Source of the DNA: Pseudomonas fluorescens
Lineage (GTDB): Bacteria; Pseudomonadota; Gammaproteobacteria; Pseudomonadales; Pseudomonadaceae
Assembly: GCF_902498065.1 (NCBI RefSeq)
Contig: NZ_CABVIR010000001.1
Span: 868,001-932,000, forward strand
DNA length: 64,000 nucleotides
Direction: 5' to 3'
Positions 1-10,582 of this stretch are shown here, one piece after another. Under the pieces are notes generated by a model that saw only the letters and a program-made list of their open reading frames with translations, ran no database searches and was not told the origin of the DNA. The stretch's first letter is position 1, and every line of letters starts with the position of its first letter. The position numbers and the translations under genes were made by a program.

Positions 1-1330
<1,330 letters not shown>

Positions 1331-1819
1331 ATGCGCAAACTGGACCGTACCGACATCGGCATTTTGAACAGCCTTCAGGAGAACGCCCGCATCACCAACG
1401 CTGACCTTGCTCGCTCGGTGAACCTGTCGCCGACGCCGTGCTTCAACCGGGTCAAGGCGATGGAAGAATTGGGGCTGATCCGCGAGCAAGTGACGCTGCT
1501 GGATGCCGATCTGCTGGGGCTGCACGTGAACGTGTTCATTCACGTCAGCCTGGAAAAACAGGTGGAGGAGGCGTTGCAGCATTTCGAGGAGGCGATCTCG
1601 GATCGCCCGGAAGTGATGGAGTGCTATTTGATGGCGGGTGATCCGGATTATCTGATCCGGGTGCTGGTGCCGACCATTCAGTCGCTGGAGCGCTTCATGA
1701 TGGATTTCCTCACCAAGGTTCCCGGCGTGGCCAACATCCGTTCGAGTTTTGCGCTCAAGCAAGTGCGCTATAAAACTGCGCTGCCGTTGCCGGCGAACGG
1801 GTTGACCCTGGCCAATTGA
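1331..1819 (+). CDS. bkdR: Lrp/AsnC-family transcriptional activator BkdR
   Basis: This 162-residue Lrp-type regulator has an N-terminal winged-helix (residues about 1-60, with [23 protein letters not shown]) and a C-terminal RAM ligand-binding/oligomerisation domain (about 70-150, including [16 protein letters not shown]). BkdR activates the bkd operon in response to branched-chain amino acids. The length matches the P. putida protein, and the divergent position next to bkdA1 supports orthology. The start is the first ATG, directly after the A-rich leader. No truncation is seen. Confidence 0.95.
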   Translation: MRKLDRTDIGILNSLQENARITNADLARSVNLSPTPCFNRVKAMEELGLIREQVTLLDADLLGLHVNVFIHVSLEKQVEEALQHFEEAISDRPEVMECYLMAGDPDYLIRVLVPTIQSLERFMMDFLTKVPGVANIRSSFALKQVRYKTALPLPANGLTLAN

Positions 1820-1851
1820 CCTGTCACCGATTCACTCAACACCACACACCT

Positions 1852-1920
1852 GCAGGAGCCTGGCTTGCTGGCGATGGCGGCTTCGGGATTGCCATCGCCA
1901 GCAAGCCGGCGCCTACAAGG
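1852..1920. repeat. REP-type inverted pair
   Basis: Two oppositely oriented copies of a GCAGGAGCCTGGCTTGCTGGCGATGG-like core flank a short spacer. This is a Pseudomonas REP pair sitting between the convergent ends of bkdR and the next gene. Confidence 0.75.
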
Positions 1921-1921
1921 G

Positions 1922-2785
1922 TCAGAGTTTGTTCAGGGGGATTTTCAGGTAAGTGATGCCGTTATCCTCGGGCGGCGGAAAATTCCCGGCGCGTACGTTT
2001 ACCTGAATCGCTGGCAACAGCAGCGTCGGCATGCCCAACCCCGCATCGCGCTGGGTGCGCATGGCGACAAACGCGGCTTCGTCGATGCCGTCGTGAACGT
2101 GAATGTTGCGCTTGCGCTGCTCGCCGACCGTGGTCTGGCATTGGGGCTCTCGCGCTTCAGGCGGATAGTCGTGACAAACGTAAAGCCGCACGCTGGCCGG
2201 AAACGCCAGCAACTTCTGGATCGAGGCAAACAACTGGCTGGCATTGCCGCCGGGGAAGTCGCAGCGCGCAGTGCCGACATCCGGCATGAACAACGTATCG
2301 CCCACCAGAATGACGCTGCTGTCGATCAAATAGGCCATGTCCGCCGGGGTATGACCGGGTACATGCAGCGCCGTGGCCTTGAGGTTACCGATCATGAACG
2401 ATTCGTCCGGGGCGAATAGATGATCGAACTGCGAACCGTCCACGGCAAATTCCGGCTCAAGGTTGAACAGGTTCTTGAATACCCCCTGAACCTTGCTGAT
2501 CGACTGACCAATCGCAATTCTACCGCCCAGCTCCCGACGCAGGTACGGCGCGGCGGACAGGTGATCGGCGTGGGCGTGGGTTTCCAGCAGCCATTGCACC
2601 TGCAGCTGATGTTCACCCACGAACGCGATGATTTTATCGGCCTGAGTGGTGGCGGTGCGCCCGGCAGCCGGGTCGTAGTCGAGCACCGGGTCGACGATCG
2701 CACACTGGCCGCCATCAGCTTCGTAGATCACGTAACTGTAGGTCGACGAGGCGGGGTCGAGGAAGGCTTCAATCAAGGCGGGCAT
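1922..2785 (-). CDS. persulfide dioxygenase-type MBL-fold hydrolase (BLH/ETHE1-like)
   Basis: This 287-residue cytosolic metallo-beta-lactamase-fold protein has the metal motif THAHADH at residues 69-75, with later ligands in HVPGHTP, GDTLF and the C-terminal CHDYPPE segment. ETHE1/BLH-family members use one iron to oxidise glutathione persulfide to sulfite. GTARCDFPGGNASQLF resembles the substrate loop of that family rather than glyoxalase II. The gene is divergent from a TauE/SafE exporter across 160 bp, which supports a sulfide/persulfide detoxification role in which the exporter removes the product sulfite. The precise substrate is inferred. No BigR- or FisR-type regulator is adjacent. 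Confidence 0.8.
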   Translation of the reverse strand: MPALIEAFLDPASSTYSYVIYEADGGQCAIVDPVLDYDPAAGRTATTQADKIIAFVGEHQLQVQWLLETHAHADHLSAAPYLRRELGGRIAIGQSISKVQGVFKNLFNLEPEFAVDGSQFDHLFAPDESFMIGNLKATALHVPGHTPADMAYLIDSSVILVGDTLFMPDVGTARCDFPGGNASQLFASIQKLLAFPASVRLYVCHDYPPEAREPQCQTTVGEQRKRNIHVHDGIDEAAFVAMRTQRDAGLGMPTLLLPAIQVNVRAGNFPPPEDNGITYLKIPLNKL

Positions 2786-2945
2786 GGCGACCGTTTCTTT
2801 TGGGACGGGTGTTCAGGGTAGTTTCATTTTCCCTGCGCTGACCAGCCCCGATCAATTCAATGCAGGAAAAAACCTGCGCGGGCTCTATCCTGTCAGTCAT
2901 CGATACCGGGCGTTCCCGGCCCTTTTCACGGACCACGAGCGTTTT

Positions 2946-3752
2946 ATGTTGCTGGCAAGCTTTTTTGGTGTGGTCATGGGCCTGGTCCTCGGATTGACCG
3001 GTGCCGGTGGCGGCATTCTTGCGGTTCCGGCACTGGTGCTGGGGCTGGGTTTTACCATGACTCAGGCGGCCCCCGTCGCCTTGTTTGCGGTGGGAAGCGC
3101 GGCGGCGGTCGGGGCGATTGACGGGTTGCGCCATGGCCTGGTGCGTTACCGTGCGGCACTGTTGATTGCATTGCTGGGGGCGATTTTTTCACCGGTCGGC
3201 ATCTACTTCGCCCACCAGTTACCGGAAAGGATCCTGATGATTCTGTTCAGCCTGCTGATGGTCATGGTGGCCTGGCGGATGCTGCGCCGCGAGCGCCAGG
3301 ACGAAGGCCCGAGCGACCACGGCCACGCCAATTGGGGCCAGAAAAACTGCATGCTCGATCAACAGACCGGGCGCTTTTCCTGGACGGCCAAGTGCACTGC
3401 GACTCTCGCGGCATTGGGCGCGGTGACCGGTGTGGTCTCCGGGCTGCTCGGGGTCGGCGGCGGTTTTCTGATTGTCCCGGCGTTCAAGCAACTGACCGAT
3501 GTGCAGATGCGCGGGATTGTGGCGACGTCCCTGATGGTGATCAGCTTGATTTCCGCCATCGGCGTGATCGGTGCGTTTCAGGCCGGGGTGCGGATCGACC
3601 GTCTGGGCGTAGCGTTCATCGTCGCGAGCATCGTCGGCATGATCATTGGCCGGCAGCTTGGCGCCCGATTTCCGGCCAGGGCCCTGCAAATCGGCTTCGC
3701 CAGCGTCTGCGTCGTGGTCGCTGCCTACATGCTGCTCAGAGCCGGACTCTAG
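2946..3752 (+). CDS. TauE/SafE-family anion exporter
   Basis: This is a 268-residue inner-membrane protein with about eight hydrophobic segments in two homologous halves. Each half opens with a glycine-rich re-entrant motif (LGLTGAGGGILAVPAL near residue 15 and SGLLGVGGGFLIVPAF near 165). TauE/SafE proteins export sulfite, sulfoacetate or related organosulfur anions. A polar loop (RRERQDEGPSDHGHANWGQ) separates the halves. I chose the ATG at 2946 because upstream in-frame starts would add a non-hydrophobic stretch overlapping the divergent promoter. Divergence from a persulfide dioxygenase-like gene suggests sulfite or thiosulfate as cargo (inference). Confidence 0.85.
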   Translation: MLLASFFGVVMGLVLGLTGAGGGILAVPALVLGLGFTMTQAAPVALFAVGSAAAVGAIDGLRHGLVRYRAALLIALLGAIFSPVGIYFAHQLPERILMILFSLLMVMVAWRMLRRERQDEGPSDHGHANWGQKNCMLDQQTGRFSWTAKCTATLAALGAVTGVVSGLLGVGGGFLIVPAFKQLTDVQMRGIVATSLMVISLISAIGVIGAFQAGVRIDRLGVAFIVASIVGMIIGRQLGARFPARALQIGFASVCVVVAAYMLLRAGL

Positions 3753-3927
3753 CCGTCTTACACCCAAAGTTCCGGGCCCTCGTCGCGGTCCGGTCTTACG
3801 TCGAAATTGCTGCACGCCACCCGCCACGCCAAAGCACTTCAATACCCCCTCCAAGGCAGCGTATGACGCCGCCGGTCAGCTTTCGATAATCGCCTCCGAC
3901 ATCCAGTCCCCCCGCTCGGAGCGCGTC

Positions 3928-5112
3928 ATGCACAACAATAAGAATTTCAAGCATCGTTACTTGCCAGCCTTGATCGCCGGCCTGTCGACCCTCGGTTTGA
4001 GCTCGATAGCCGAAGCCGAGATCATGCTGTACGACAAGGACCAGACCACATTTTCCACCGACGGCTACATCAATGCGTTTTACGTGAACAGTGATGTGGA
4101 CCGCGCCGGTGATCAATACGATCGTCGACAGGCGCGGGTCAAAATGGGCTTTCTGCCCAACTACCTGGGCTTCAACATGGGCAAGCAGGTCGATGATCTC
4201 AAGCTCGGCGCCCGGGCGTCGTTCTGGGTGACGATCAATGACAGCGAAACCAACGGCACCGACACAGCCATCGATGTGCGGCAGTTCTACGGCACGGTAG
4301 CCAACCCGGAATGGGGCGAGGTGCTGATCGGCAAGGACTTCGGCCTGTTTGCCCGTTCCAACATCCTGCTCGATGAATTGCTCGCCGGTTACGGTCAGGT
4401 TAGCGATACCCTGGGGTTGGTGGACGGTGGCGGAGTGTCGTTCGGCAACATCGGCAGCGGTTATCCGTACCCGTTCCCGACCTCGCAGATCACCTACCGC
4501 ACCCCGGTGATGGACGGCTTGCGAGTGGCGGTGGGGATCATGGACCCGGTGGACACCAACGACAGCAGCCCGACCGGCAAGGCCTATCAGGAAAACCCGC
4601 GCACCGAGAGCGAGGTCACCTATCAGTTCGACCTCGCCGGGGCGAAGATTTACAGCTGGGTCAACGGCAGCTATCAGACGTCGGAAAACACCGATTCCAC
4701 GGTGCAATCCGTGACCTCCAAAGGTGTCGGTTACGGCGTTCAAGCGAAAATGGGCGGTTTATCGCTGACCGGTTCCGGCTTCCAGGCCAAGGGCATCAAC
4801 CCGTTCTTCACCAACAACGCCGGCGAACCGACGTTGCGCAACGTCGACAGTGACGGTTACCTGTTGCAGGGCTCGTACAAACTGGGGAAAAACCGCCTGG
4901 CCTTGTCCTACGGCAAGACCAAGGACGACGGCAATGGTGTGGTCGGCAGCGGTGCGGACTACGAGACTCGCGGCATTGCGCTGTTTCATGACGTCAACGA
5001 CAACCTGAAGCTGGTGGCCGAGTACAACCAGTTCGAAATCAATGGCCACGACACCAGCGCGCAGAATGAAGACACCGACACCTTTGCAGTGGGGGCGGTG
5101 CTGACCTGGTAA
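3928..5112 (+). CDS. outer-membrane porin (DcaP/Porin_4-like)
   Basis: This 394-residue beta-barrel protein has a signal peptide (MHNNKNFKHRYLPALIAGLSTLGLSSIAEA) cleaved before EIMLYDKD. The repeated amphipathic strand pattern and the terminal aromatic residue (AVGAVLTW) are typical of outer-membrane barrels. The N-terminal TTFSTDGYINAFYVNSD and the conserved RQARVKMGF segment suggest the trimeric porin/DcaP-like group. In-frame starts lie further upstream, but the ATG at 3928 is the one that leads directly into the signal peptide. It stands alone between TauE and the nosP operon. The substrate is unknown. Confidence 0.8.
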   Translation: MHNNKNFKHRYLPALIAGLSTLGLSSIAEAEIMLYDKDQTTFSTDGYINAFYVNSDVDRAGDQYDRRQARVKMGFLPNYLGFNMGKQVDDLKLGARASFWVTINDSETNGTDTAIDVRQFYGTVANPEWGEVLIGKDFGLFARSNILLDELLAGYGQVSDTLGLVDGGGVSFGNIGSGYPYPFPTSQITYRTPVMDGLRVAVGIMDPVDTNDSSPTGKAYQENPRTESEVTYQFDLAGAKIYSWVNGSYQTSENTDSTVQSVTSKGVGYGVQAKMGGLSLTGSGFQAKGINPFFTNNAGEPTLRNVDSDGYLLQGSYKLGKNRLALSYGKTKDDGNGVVGSGADYETRGIALFHDVNDNLKLVAEYNQFEINGHDTSAQNEDTDTFAVGAVLTW

Positions 5113-5131
5113 CCGCTGACATTTAGATCAT

Positions 5132-5250
5132 CTGTGGCGAGGGAGCTTGCTCCAGCCGGGTCGCGAAGCGGCCCCCGATTCTGGTCGCGCATCGGCTGGT
5201 TTTTGGGGGCTGTTTCGCGACCCGGCGGGCGCAATCTCGCTCGCCACAAA
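5132..5250. repeat. REP-like inverted pair (TGTGGCGAGGGAGCTTGCTC type)
   Basis: TGTGGCGAGGGAGCTTGCTC and an inverted, degenerate copy ending CTCGCTCGCCACA bracket an inner inverted repeat (GGGTCGCGAA / TTTCGCGACCC). This variant differs from the GTGGGAGC type found elsewhere in the window. It fills most of the 260-bp gap between the porin and nosP. Confidence 0.65.
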
Positions 5251-5373
5251 AATCGAACACCCGGACAGATATCATCCCATCGAACCGCCTGACCGCTACC
5301 CAAGTAGCATACGTGGCAGCCCGTAGCCTTCGTACACTCCAACCTCATACATGCGCACCTGCGGGAGGCGACG

Positions 5374-6537
5374 ATGCAGCAGGTTCAGAGCGAAGGTGTC
5401 GTCAGTGCAATGTCCCAGTCGACCGATGCCGAACAGGTGGCTCAGGAACTGGCGCGGCAGCTGTTGCATCCGCATTTGGGGTTCGTGTTGTTTTTCTGTT
5501 CCGCCGAGTACGACTTGCAGGCGCTGGGTCAGGCCTTGCAACAGAGCTTCGGCGGTATTCGCCTGGTCGGCTGCACCAGCGCCGGTGAAATCACTCCGTT
5601 GGGCTACGGTCGCAACTGCGTGACGGCCGTGGGTTTCGACCATCGGCATTTTTCCATCGACGCCGAACTGATCTCCGAGATGGAGCGATTCAGCCTGATC
5701 GACGCCCAGCAAATGGTCGAACGTCTGGTCAGTGGCTGTCGCAGCAACACCCTGGCGCCTATCAAGGGCAACAGCTTTGCCCTGACCCTGCTTGATGGTT
5801 TGTCCAGTCGTGAAGAAATGGTCCTCGCGGCGCTGAGTGCGGCGTTGGGCGACATTCCGCATTTCGGCGGTTCGGCCGGCGACGACAATTACCTGACCCA
5901 TACCCACGTCTATTTCAATGGCGAGTTCCACAGTGGCGCGGCGGTGGTGGTGCTGGTCAACACCTGGCTGGATTTCGAAGTCTTCACCACCCACCACATC
6001 CTGCCGCGGGCGGAAAAACTGGTCGTCACCGGAGCCGACAGCGCTTCGCGCCGGGTTTTCGAACTGAATGCCGAACCCGCCGCCGAGGAGTACGCCCGGC
6101 ACATCGGCGTGCCCGTGGCCGAGCTCGATCACCGGGTCTTCGCCGCACACCCGCTGGCGGTGCGGATCAACGATCAGTATTACGTGCGGGCGATCCAGCA
6201 GGTGCATCCGGACCTGAGCCTGAGTTTCTACTGTGCGGTGGAAAACGGCATCGTCCTCACGGTCATGACGCCCGGCCCGATGCTGCCGAACCTGCAAAAT
6301 CTGTTCGAGGGTTTGCAGGACCGCCTCGGCGACCTGTTGCTGACCATCGGCTGCGACTGCTTTCTCAGGCGCATGGAACTGGAAGACGGCGGCAGCCTGG
6401 AGCAGATCGGCACGTTTTTGCGAGACCAGCGGGTGATGGGTTTCAACACCTACGGAGAACAGTTCAATGGCATGCACATCAACCAGACCTTCACCGGGGT
6501 TGCCATTGCCCGAGGCCGGTCCCCTGGACATCGCTGA
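5374..6537 (+). CDS. nosP: NosP-like FIST-domain sensor protein
   Basis: This 387-residue cytosolic protein has an N-terminal FIST domain (about 20-220: GFVLFFCSAEYDL, VGCTSAGEITPLGYG, HFGGSAGDDN) and a C-terminal FIST_C domain (about 225-375: GCDCFLRR, GFNTYGEQFNGMHINQTFTGVA). The P. aeruginosa FIST protein NosP binds haem and nitric oxide and inhibits the neighbouring kinase NahK. The same pairing is present here: the next gene is a NahK-type hybrid kinase that overlaps the nosP 3' end by up to 71 bp. A good ribosome site (GGGAGGCGACG) precedes the ATG. NO sensing is inferred from the family; the haem ligand was not identified by eye. Confidence 0.85.
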   Translation: MQQVQSEGVVSAMSQSTDAEQVAQELARQLLHPHLGFVLFFCSAEYDLQALGQALQQSFGGIRLVGCTSAGEITPLGYGRNCVTAVGFDHRHFSIDAELISEMERFSLIDAQQMVERLVSGCRSNTLAPIKGNSFALTLLDGLSSREEMVLAALSAALGDIPHFGGSAGDDNYLTHTHVYFNGEFHSGAAVVVLVNTWLDFEVFTTHHILPRAEKLVVTGADSASRRVFELNAEPAAEEYARHIGVPVAELDHRVFAAHPLAVRINDQYYVRAIQQVHPDLSLSFYCAVENGIVLTVMTPGPMLPNLQNLFEGLQDRLGDLLLTIGCDCFLRRMELEDGGSLEQIGTFLRDQRVMGFNTYGEQFNGMHINQTFTGVAIARGRSPGHR

Positions 6538-9100
6538 GCTTCAGGCAGAGATCGCCAGCCTGCGGCACGAAAACCAGAAACTGCAGCGCATCAATGGCGC
6601 GCTGATCGAACGGATCGAATCCGGTATCACTCGCGGCAACGACCCGTACGCGGCTTTCCAGCATTCGGTAGTGCTGGCCGAACAGGTGCGCGAGCGGACC
6701 GACGCCTTGAACCAGGCCATGGCCGAACTGAAGTCAGGCAACCATTTGCTCAGCGAAGCGCGCCTGCGTGCGGAAACTGCGCATCAACACTTGATTGACG
6801 CCATCGAAAGCATCTCCGACGCCTTTGTGCTGTTCGACGCAGAGCAGCGGATTGTGTTGTTCAACAGCCGCTTCAAGGCGTTCTGGGGCAACAGTCGGGT
6901 GCGGATCAACGCCGGCATGCGCCTGGCCGAGGTCAAGCGGCTGATGCTGTCCACCGGCCTGTTTACCGAAGAACCGCGCGGGCAGGCCGACGAAAATCTG
7001 CTGTTCCGTTTGCAGGACGGTCGCTGGCTGCAAGTCAGCGAACGGCCGACCCAGGAAGGCGGGAGGGTGATCCTCTTCACCGACATCACCGACGTCAAAC
7101 TCAGCGAAACCATGCGCCGCGAGCAGGCGGTGGCGCAGAAATCCCATTTGCTGCAACGGGCGGTCGACAACCTGTCCCAAGGCGTGGCGATGGTCAACGC
7201 CGACGGCATTCTGGAATTGTGGAACCGGCGCTTTCTCGAGCTCAGCGGCCTTGCGCCGGTGGCGGCGCATCGGCCGTTCGCCGAAGTGATCGCCGACAGC
7301 GAGTTGAACCTGCTGACCCCGGCCAGCCGCGACGGCAACGGGCGCCCGGTGCAGGAATGCGAGCAGCGCCTCTACGATGGCCGGGTCCTGGAAATCCGCA
7401 CGCATCCGCTGCCCACCGGCGGCTTCGTCAACACCTTCACCGACATCACCGAACGCTATCAGCACGCCGAAGCGCTGAGCGAAAGCGAGCGCTGGATTCG
7501 CCTGATCACCGACCACGTACCGGCGCTGATCGCCTACCTCAATGCCGATCTGGTCTACGAGTTCACCAACAAGGTCTACGAAGAATGGTACTGCTGGCCT
7601 CGCGGCGTGATGCTCGGGCAGAGCCTGCGCGAAGTGCACAGCGAACAGCATTACCAGCGCCTGGAGGCCTACGTGGCGCGGGCGTTGGCCGGTGAAAGCG
7701 TGACGTTCGAGTTCGCCGAAACCAACATCAACAACCAGGAGCGCTACATGCTGCGCTCCTATGTGCCCAATCGGCTGGCTACCGGGGAGGTGGTGGGGAT
7801 TTTCGTGTTGATCCGCGACATCACCGAGCGCCGCCGCACCGCCGAGGCGTTGCACCAGGCCTATCAGAACCTTGAACTGCGGGTGCGTGAGCGTACGGCG
7901 GAGCTGACGAACCTCAATGATCAGCTGCTGCGCGAGATCGACGAACGTCGTCGGGTTGAATCACGTCTGCGTGAAGCCAAGCTCGAAGCCGAGCAGGCCA
8001 ACCTGTCGAAGACCAAGTTTCTCGCCGCTGTCAGCCATGACTTGTTGCAGCCACTGAATGCCGCGCGATTGTTTACCAGCGCCTTGCTCGAACGGCGGGA
8101 GCCGGTGGCCAACGAGATTCTGGTGCGCAATGTCAGCAATTCCCTGGAAGACGTGGAGAATCTGCTCGGCACGCTGGTGGACATTTCGAAGCTCGATGCC
8201 GGGGTGATCAAGGCCGACATTGCGCCGTTCGCCTTGAGCGAATTGCTGGAAAATCTCGCTGCCGAGTACACCCAGGTGGCCCGCAGTGAAGGGCTGGAGC
8301 TGCATTTCATCCCCTGTTCGGCGCTGGTGCGCAGTGACATTCAATTGCTCGCACGGATCCTGCGCAACCTGTTGAGCAACGCGATTCGCTACACCTACAG
8401 TGGCCGTGTGGTGCTCGGTTGTCGGCGGCATCATCAGCGCCTGTCGATCGAGGTCTGGGACAGCGGCATGGGCATTGCGGACAACCGCCTGGAAGAGATT
8501 TTCCAGGAGTTCAAACGCGGTGATGTGCAACGTCCGGATCAGGATCGCGGGTTGGGTCTGGGGCTGGCGATTGTCGAGAAAATTGCCGGGATTCTCGGGC
8601 ACCGTATTCACGTGCGTTCGTGGCCGGGCAAGGGTTCGATGTTTTCCGTCGAAGTACCGCTGAGCGCTACGGCACCCAAGGCACTGCCGAACCTGCTGAT
8701 GAGTGAGCCGATGCTCGAGCGTCTGCGCGGCGCGCGGGTGTGGGTACTGGACAACGACGCGGCGATTTGTGCCGGCATGCGTACCTTGCTTGAAGGGTGG
8801 GGTTGTCTGGTGGTGACGGCGTTGTCGGAGCAGGACCTGGCGCGGCAAGTGGACAACTATCACGCCGAGGCGGATTTGCTGATTGCCGATTATCACCTGG
8901 ATGACGAGCAGAACGGTGTGGATGCGGTGGCGCGGATCAACGCCCGACGCGGCTCAGCCATTCCAGCGATGATGATCACGGCCAATTACAGCAATGAACT
9001 CAAATTGCAGATTCGTGAGTTGGGGCACACCTTGATGCACAAACCGGTGCGGCCGATGAAGCTGAAGACGGCGATGAGTCATTTGCTCGGCCGGCCTTGA
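6467..9100 (+). CDS. nahK: PAS-containing hybrid histidine kinase (NahK/ErcS' type)
   Basis: This 877-residue cytosolic kinase has no membrane segment. It has an N-terminal coiled coil (about 20-100), PAS domains (about 100-225, 230-330 and 335-460), a second coiled coil (about 460-520), a HisKA dimerisation helix with SHDLLQPLNAAR, a HATPase_c domain (NLLSNAIRYT, DSGMGI, GLGLGLAIV) and a C-terminal receiver with phospho-acceptor context LLIADYHLDDEQ. Relatives in P. aeruginosa (NahK/ErcS', PA1976) are controlled by NosP and feed the HptB/Gac and ethanol-oxidation networks. The ATG at 6467 gives a 71-bp overlap with nosP. In-frame TTG codons slightly downstream are alternative starts that would shorten the overlap. 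A paralogue (31477-33204) closes the far end of the same island. Confidence 0.88.
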   Translation: MACTSTRPSPGLPLPEAGPLDIAELQAEIASLRHENQKLQRINGALIERIESGITRGNDPYAAFQHSVVLAEQVRERTDALNQAMAELKSGNHLLSEARLRAETAHQHLIDAIESISDAFVLFDAEQRIVLFNSRFKAFWGNSRVRINAGMRLAEVKRLMLSTGLFTEEPRGQADENLLFRLQDGRWLQVSERPTQEGGRVILFTDITDVKLSETMRREQAVAQKSHLLQRAVDNLSQGVAMVNADGILELWNRRFLELSGLAPVAAHRPFAEVIADSELNLLTPASRDGNGRPVQECEQRLYDGRVLEIRTHPLPTGGFVNTFTDITERYQHAEALSESERWIRLITDHVPALIAYLNADLVYEFTNKVYEEWYCWPRGVMLGQSLREVHSEQHYQRLEAYVARALAGESVTFEFAETNINNQERYMLRSYVPNRLATGEVVGIFVLIRDITERRRTAEALHQAYQNLELRVRERTAELTNLNDQLLREIDERRRVESRLREAKLEAEQANLSKTKFLAAVSHDLLQPLNAARLFTSALLERREPVANEILVRNVSNSLEDVENLLGTLVDISKLDAGVIKADIAPFALSELLENLAAEYTQVARSEGLELHFIPCSALVRSDIQLLARILRNLLSNAIRYTYSGRVVLGCRRHHQRLSIEVWDSGMGIADNRLEEIFQEFKRGDVQRPDQDRGLGLGLAIVEKIAGILGHRIHVRSWPGKGSMFSVEVPLSATAPKALPNLLMSEPMLERLRGARVWVLDNDAAICAGMRTLLEGWGCLVVTALSEQDLARQVDNYHAEADLLIADYHLDDEQNGVDAVARINARRGSAIPAMMITANYSNELKLQIRELGHTLMHKPVRPMKLKTAMSHLLGRP

Positions 9101-9140
9101 GGCTCGCGATGTGTTGGGCAAGTCGAATCGTCGCACCGCC

Positions 9141-9204
9141 GCTCCCACAGGTTCTGCAGTGTTCCAACACAAATCCTGTGGGAGCGGGCTTGCCCGCGAT
9201 GGGG
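9141..9204. repeat. REP inverted pair
   Basis: GCTCCCACAGG and the inverted GTGGGAGCGGGCTTGCCCGCGA core form a short-spaced pair between the convergent nahK and agmR ends. Confidence 0.8.
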
Positions 9205-9224
9205 AGCGACTCGGTGTACCAGAA

Positions 9225-9890
9225 TCAACGCCGCAGATAAGACCCGAAATCAATATCCCCGGCACTCAGGATCGCCTGCACCCGGTTGTGCACATTGAGT
9301 TTGCGCAGGATCGCCGAGACGTGGGCCTTGACCGTGGTTTCGGCGATTTCCAGGGTGTAGGCGATCTGTTTGTTCGACTCGCCTTTGGTCATGCGCTCCA
9401 ACACCAGCAATTGCTTGCGGGTCAGGGCCTGGAGCAGTTCCGGCGGGAAACTCGGATTGTCGTTCATCCGGCGGTGGGTGCCGCTTTTTTGCGTGCGGAT
9501 GATGTCCGGCGGCAGGTAGACGTTGCCGTTGAGAATCTGCTGGATCGCCTCGGTCATTTGCACCCGTGGCGAGGACTTGGTGATGAAACCCACCGCGCCA
9601 TAGGTGATGGCTTGCAGCACGATCTGCTTGTCCTGTTCAGCCGAGACGATCACCACCGGAATGGTCGGTGCTTCGTTGCGCAGGTTGATCAGGCCGTTCA
9701 GGCCGTGCATGCCGGGCATGTTCAGGTCGAGCAGGATCAGGTCCAGGTCGTCGTGGTCCTGAGTCAGCGCCAGGGCGCTGTCGAGGTCGGCGGTTTCCAT
9801 GACTTCGCTGCCCGGAAAACCGTCGCTGATGACGTTATGAATGGCTTCGCGAAACAGCGGGTGATCGTCGGCAATCAGAATTTTGTACAT
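9225..9890 (-). CDS. agmR: NarL/LuxR-type response regulator AgmR (ErbR/PedR1)
   Basis: This 221-residue response regulator has a receiver domain (1-125, acidic pair DD at 8-9, phospho-acceptor D55 in LLDLNMPG) and a LuxR-type helix-turn-helix (about 150-215, [25 protein letters not shown]). AgmR/ErbR/PedR1 activates PQQ-dependent alcohol oxidation genes in Pseudomonas. No transmembrane kinase is directly adjacent, but the NahK-type kinase converges from the other side. It lies 56 bp downstream of the CxxCW gene on the same strand and may be co-transcribed with it. AAAGG sits a few bases before the ATG. Members of the NarL group typically bind inverted TAC/GTA half-sites, which matches the motif repeated through this island. 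Confidence 0.9.
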   Translation of the reverse strand: MYKILIADDHPLFREAIHNVISDGFPGSEVMETADLDSALALTQDHDDLDLILLDLNMPGMHGLNGLINLRNEAPTIPVVIVSAEQDKQIVLQAITYGAVGFITKSSPRVQMTEAIQQILNGNVYLPPDIIRTQKSGTHRRMNDNPSFPPELLQALTRKQLLVLERMTKGESNKQIAYTLEIAETTVKAHVSAILRKLNVHNRVQAILSAGDIDFGSYLRR

Positions 9891-9946
9891 AGCCTTTCAC
9901 CTCATTATTTTGATTATGGTGTGGCAACAACACCCACGCGTAAAGG

Positions 9947-10504
9947 TCAGGGAAAAGGCTCGGGCCGGGCGGGCGTCACCGGCAGGTTCGCCGCTTGCCA
10001 GGCATCCAGGCCGTCGCGATACCAATACAGAGTCTTATAGCCCATGGCGGCGGCGCGTTTGACCGCGTTCCAGCTCAGCCAGCAATCGGAGCGGCAGTAG
10101 AAGACCAGCGGTTGCGCAAGATCGCCCGCGGTCAATGTGTTCAGGTTACGCGCAAAATAGCCCTGCCAGTCGGGCGTCAGGTCGCCATCGCCGGTATTGG
10201 CCAGCCAATGACTGCCGGGCAGGTTCTCATGGGGCTGGTCTTCGATGAAGCGACCTTGCAGCCATTGACGGCGATAGACGTCGATCAAGATCGGGCGTGG
10301 TGTCTGGGAGAGCAGGGTTTGCAGGGCTGGCGTATCGATAATGGACGCGCCTTGCAGTTGATTCGGGGTCGGACTGCGATAAAGGCCGATGCGATAGCCT
10401 TCGGCGGAGAACAGCGGTGTGTCAGCGTGTGCGACACCCAGCAACAGGCTCAGCGATAACACGGCGAGGGAAGGGCGCAGCAGAACACGTCGGGCACGCG
10501 GCAT
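9947..10504 (-). CDS. PQQ-dependent catabolism-associated CXXCW rhodanese-like protein
   Basis: This 185-residue secreted protein has a signal peptide (MPRARRVLLRPSLAVLSLSLLLGVAHA) and a rhodanese-like fold ending in the diagnostic CRSDCW motif (LVFYCRSDCWLSWNAVKRA) around residues 139-144. This family is confined to PQQ-dehydrogenase neighbourhoods. The CxxC pair suggests a thiol or disulfide role in the periplasm, but the function is unknown. I chose the ATG at 10504 because it begins the signal peptide. A TACYAA-type motif lies about 80-95 bp upstream. The downstream agmR is on the same strand. Confidence 0.85.
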   Translation of the reverse strand: MPRARRVLLRPSLAVLSLSLLLGVAHADTPLFSAEGYRIGLYRSPTPNQLQGASIIDTPALQTLLSQTPRPILIDVYRRQWLQGRFIEDQPHENLPGSHWLANTGDGDLTPDWQGYFARNLNTLTAGDLAQPLVFYCRSDCWLSWNAVKRAAAMGYKTLYWYRDGLDAWQAANLPVTPARPEPFP

Positions 10505-10582
10505 TGGTTCAGTCCTTATAGTTATGAGCCCATTACATGCCAGTCTCGGTGCATTGGGAATGCGACGATAGACAGGAAAACC

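Noticed and set aside
5296-6531. Minus-strand open frame opposite nosP
   Set aside because: The plus strand carries the FIST domains and a good ribosome site; the antisense product is a shadow.
6467-6537. Overlap of nosP and nahK as a gene fusion or frameshift
   Set aside because: Both proteins are complete for their families, and the overlap can be shortened by in-frame TTG starts; it looks like ordinary translational coupling.
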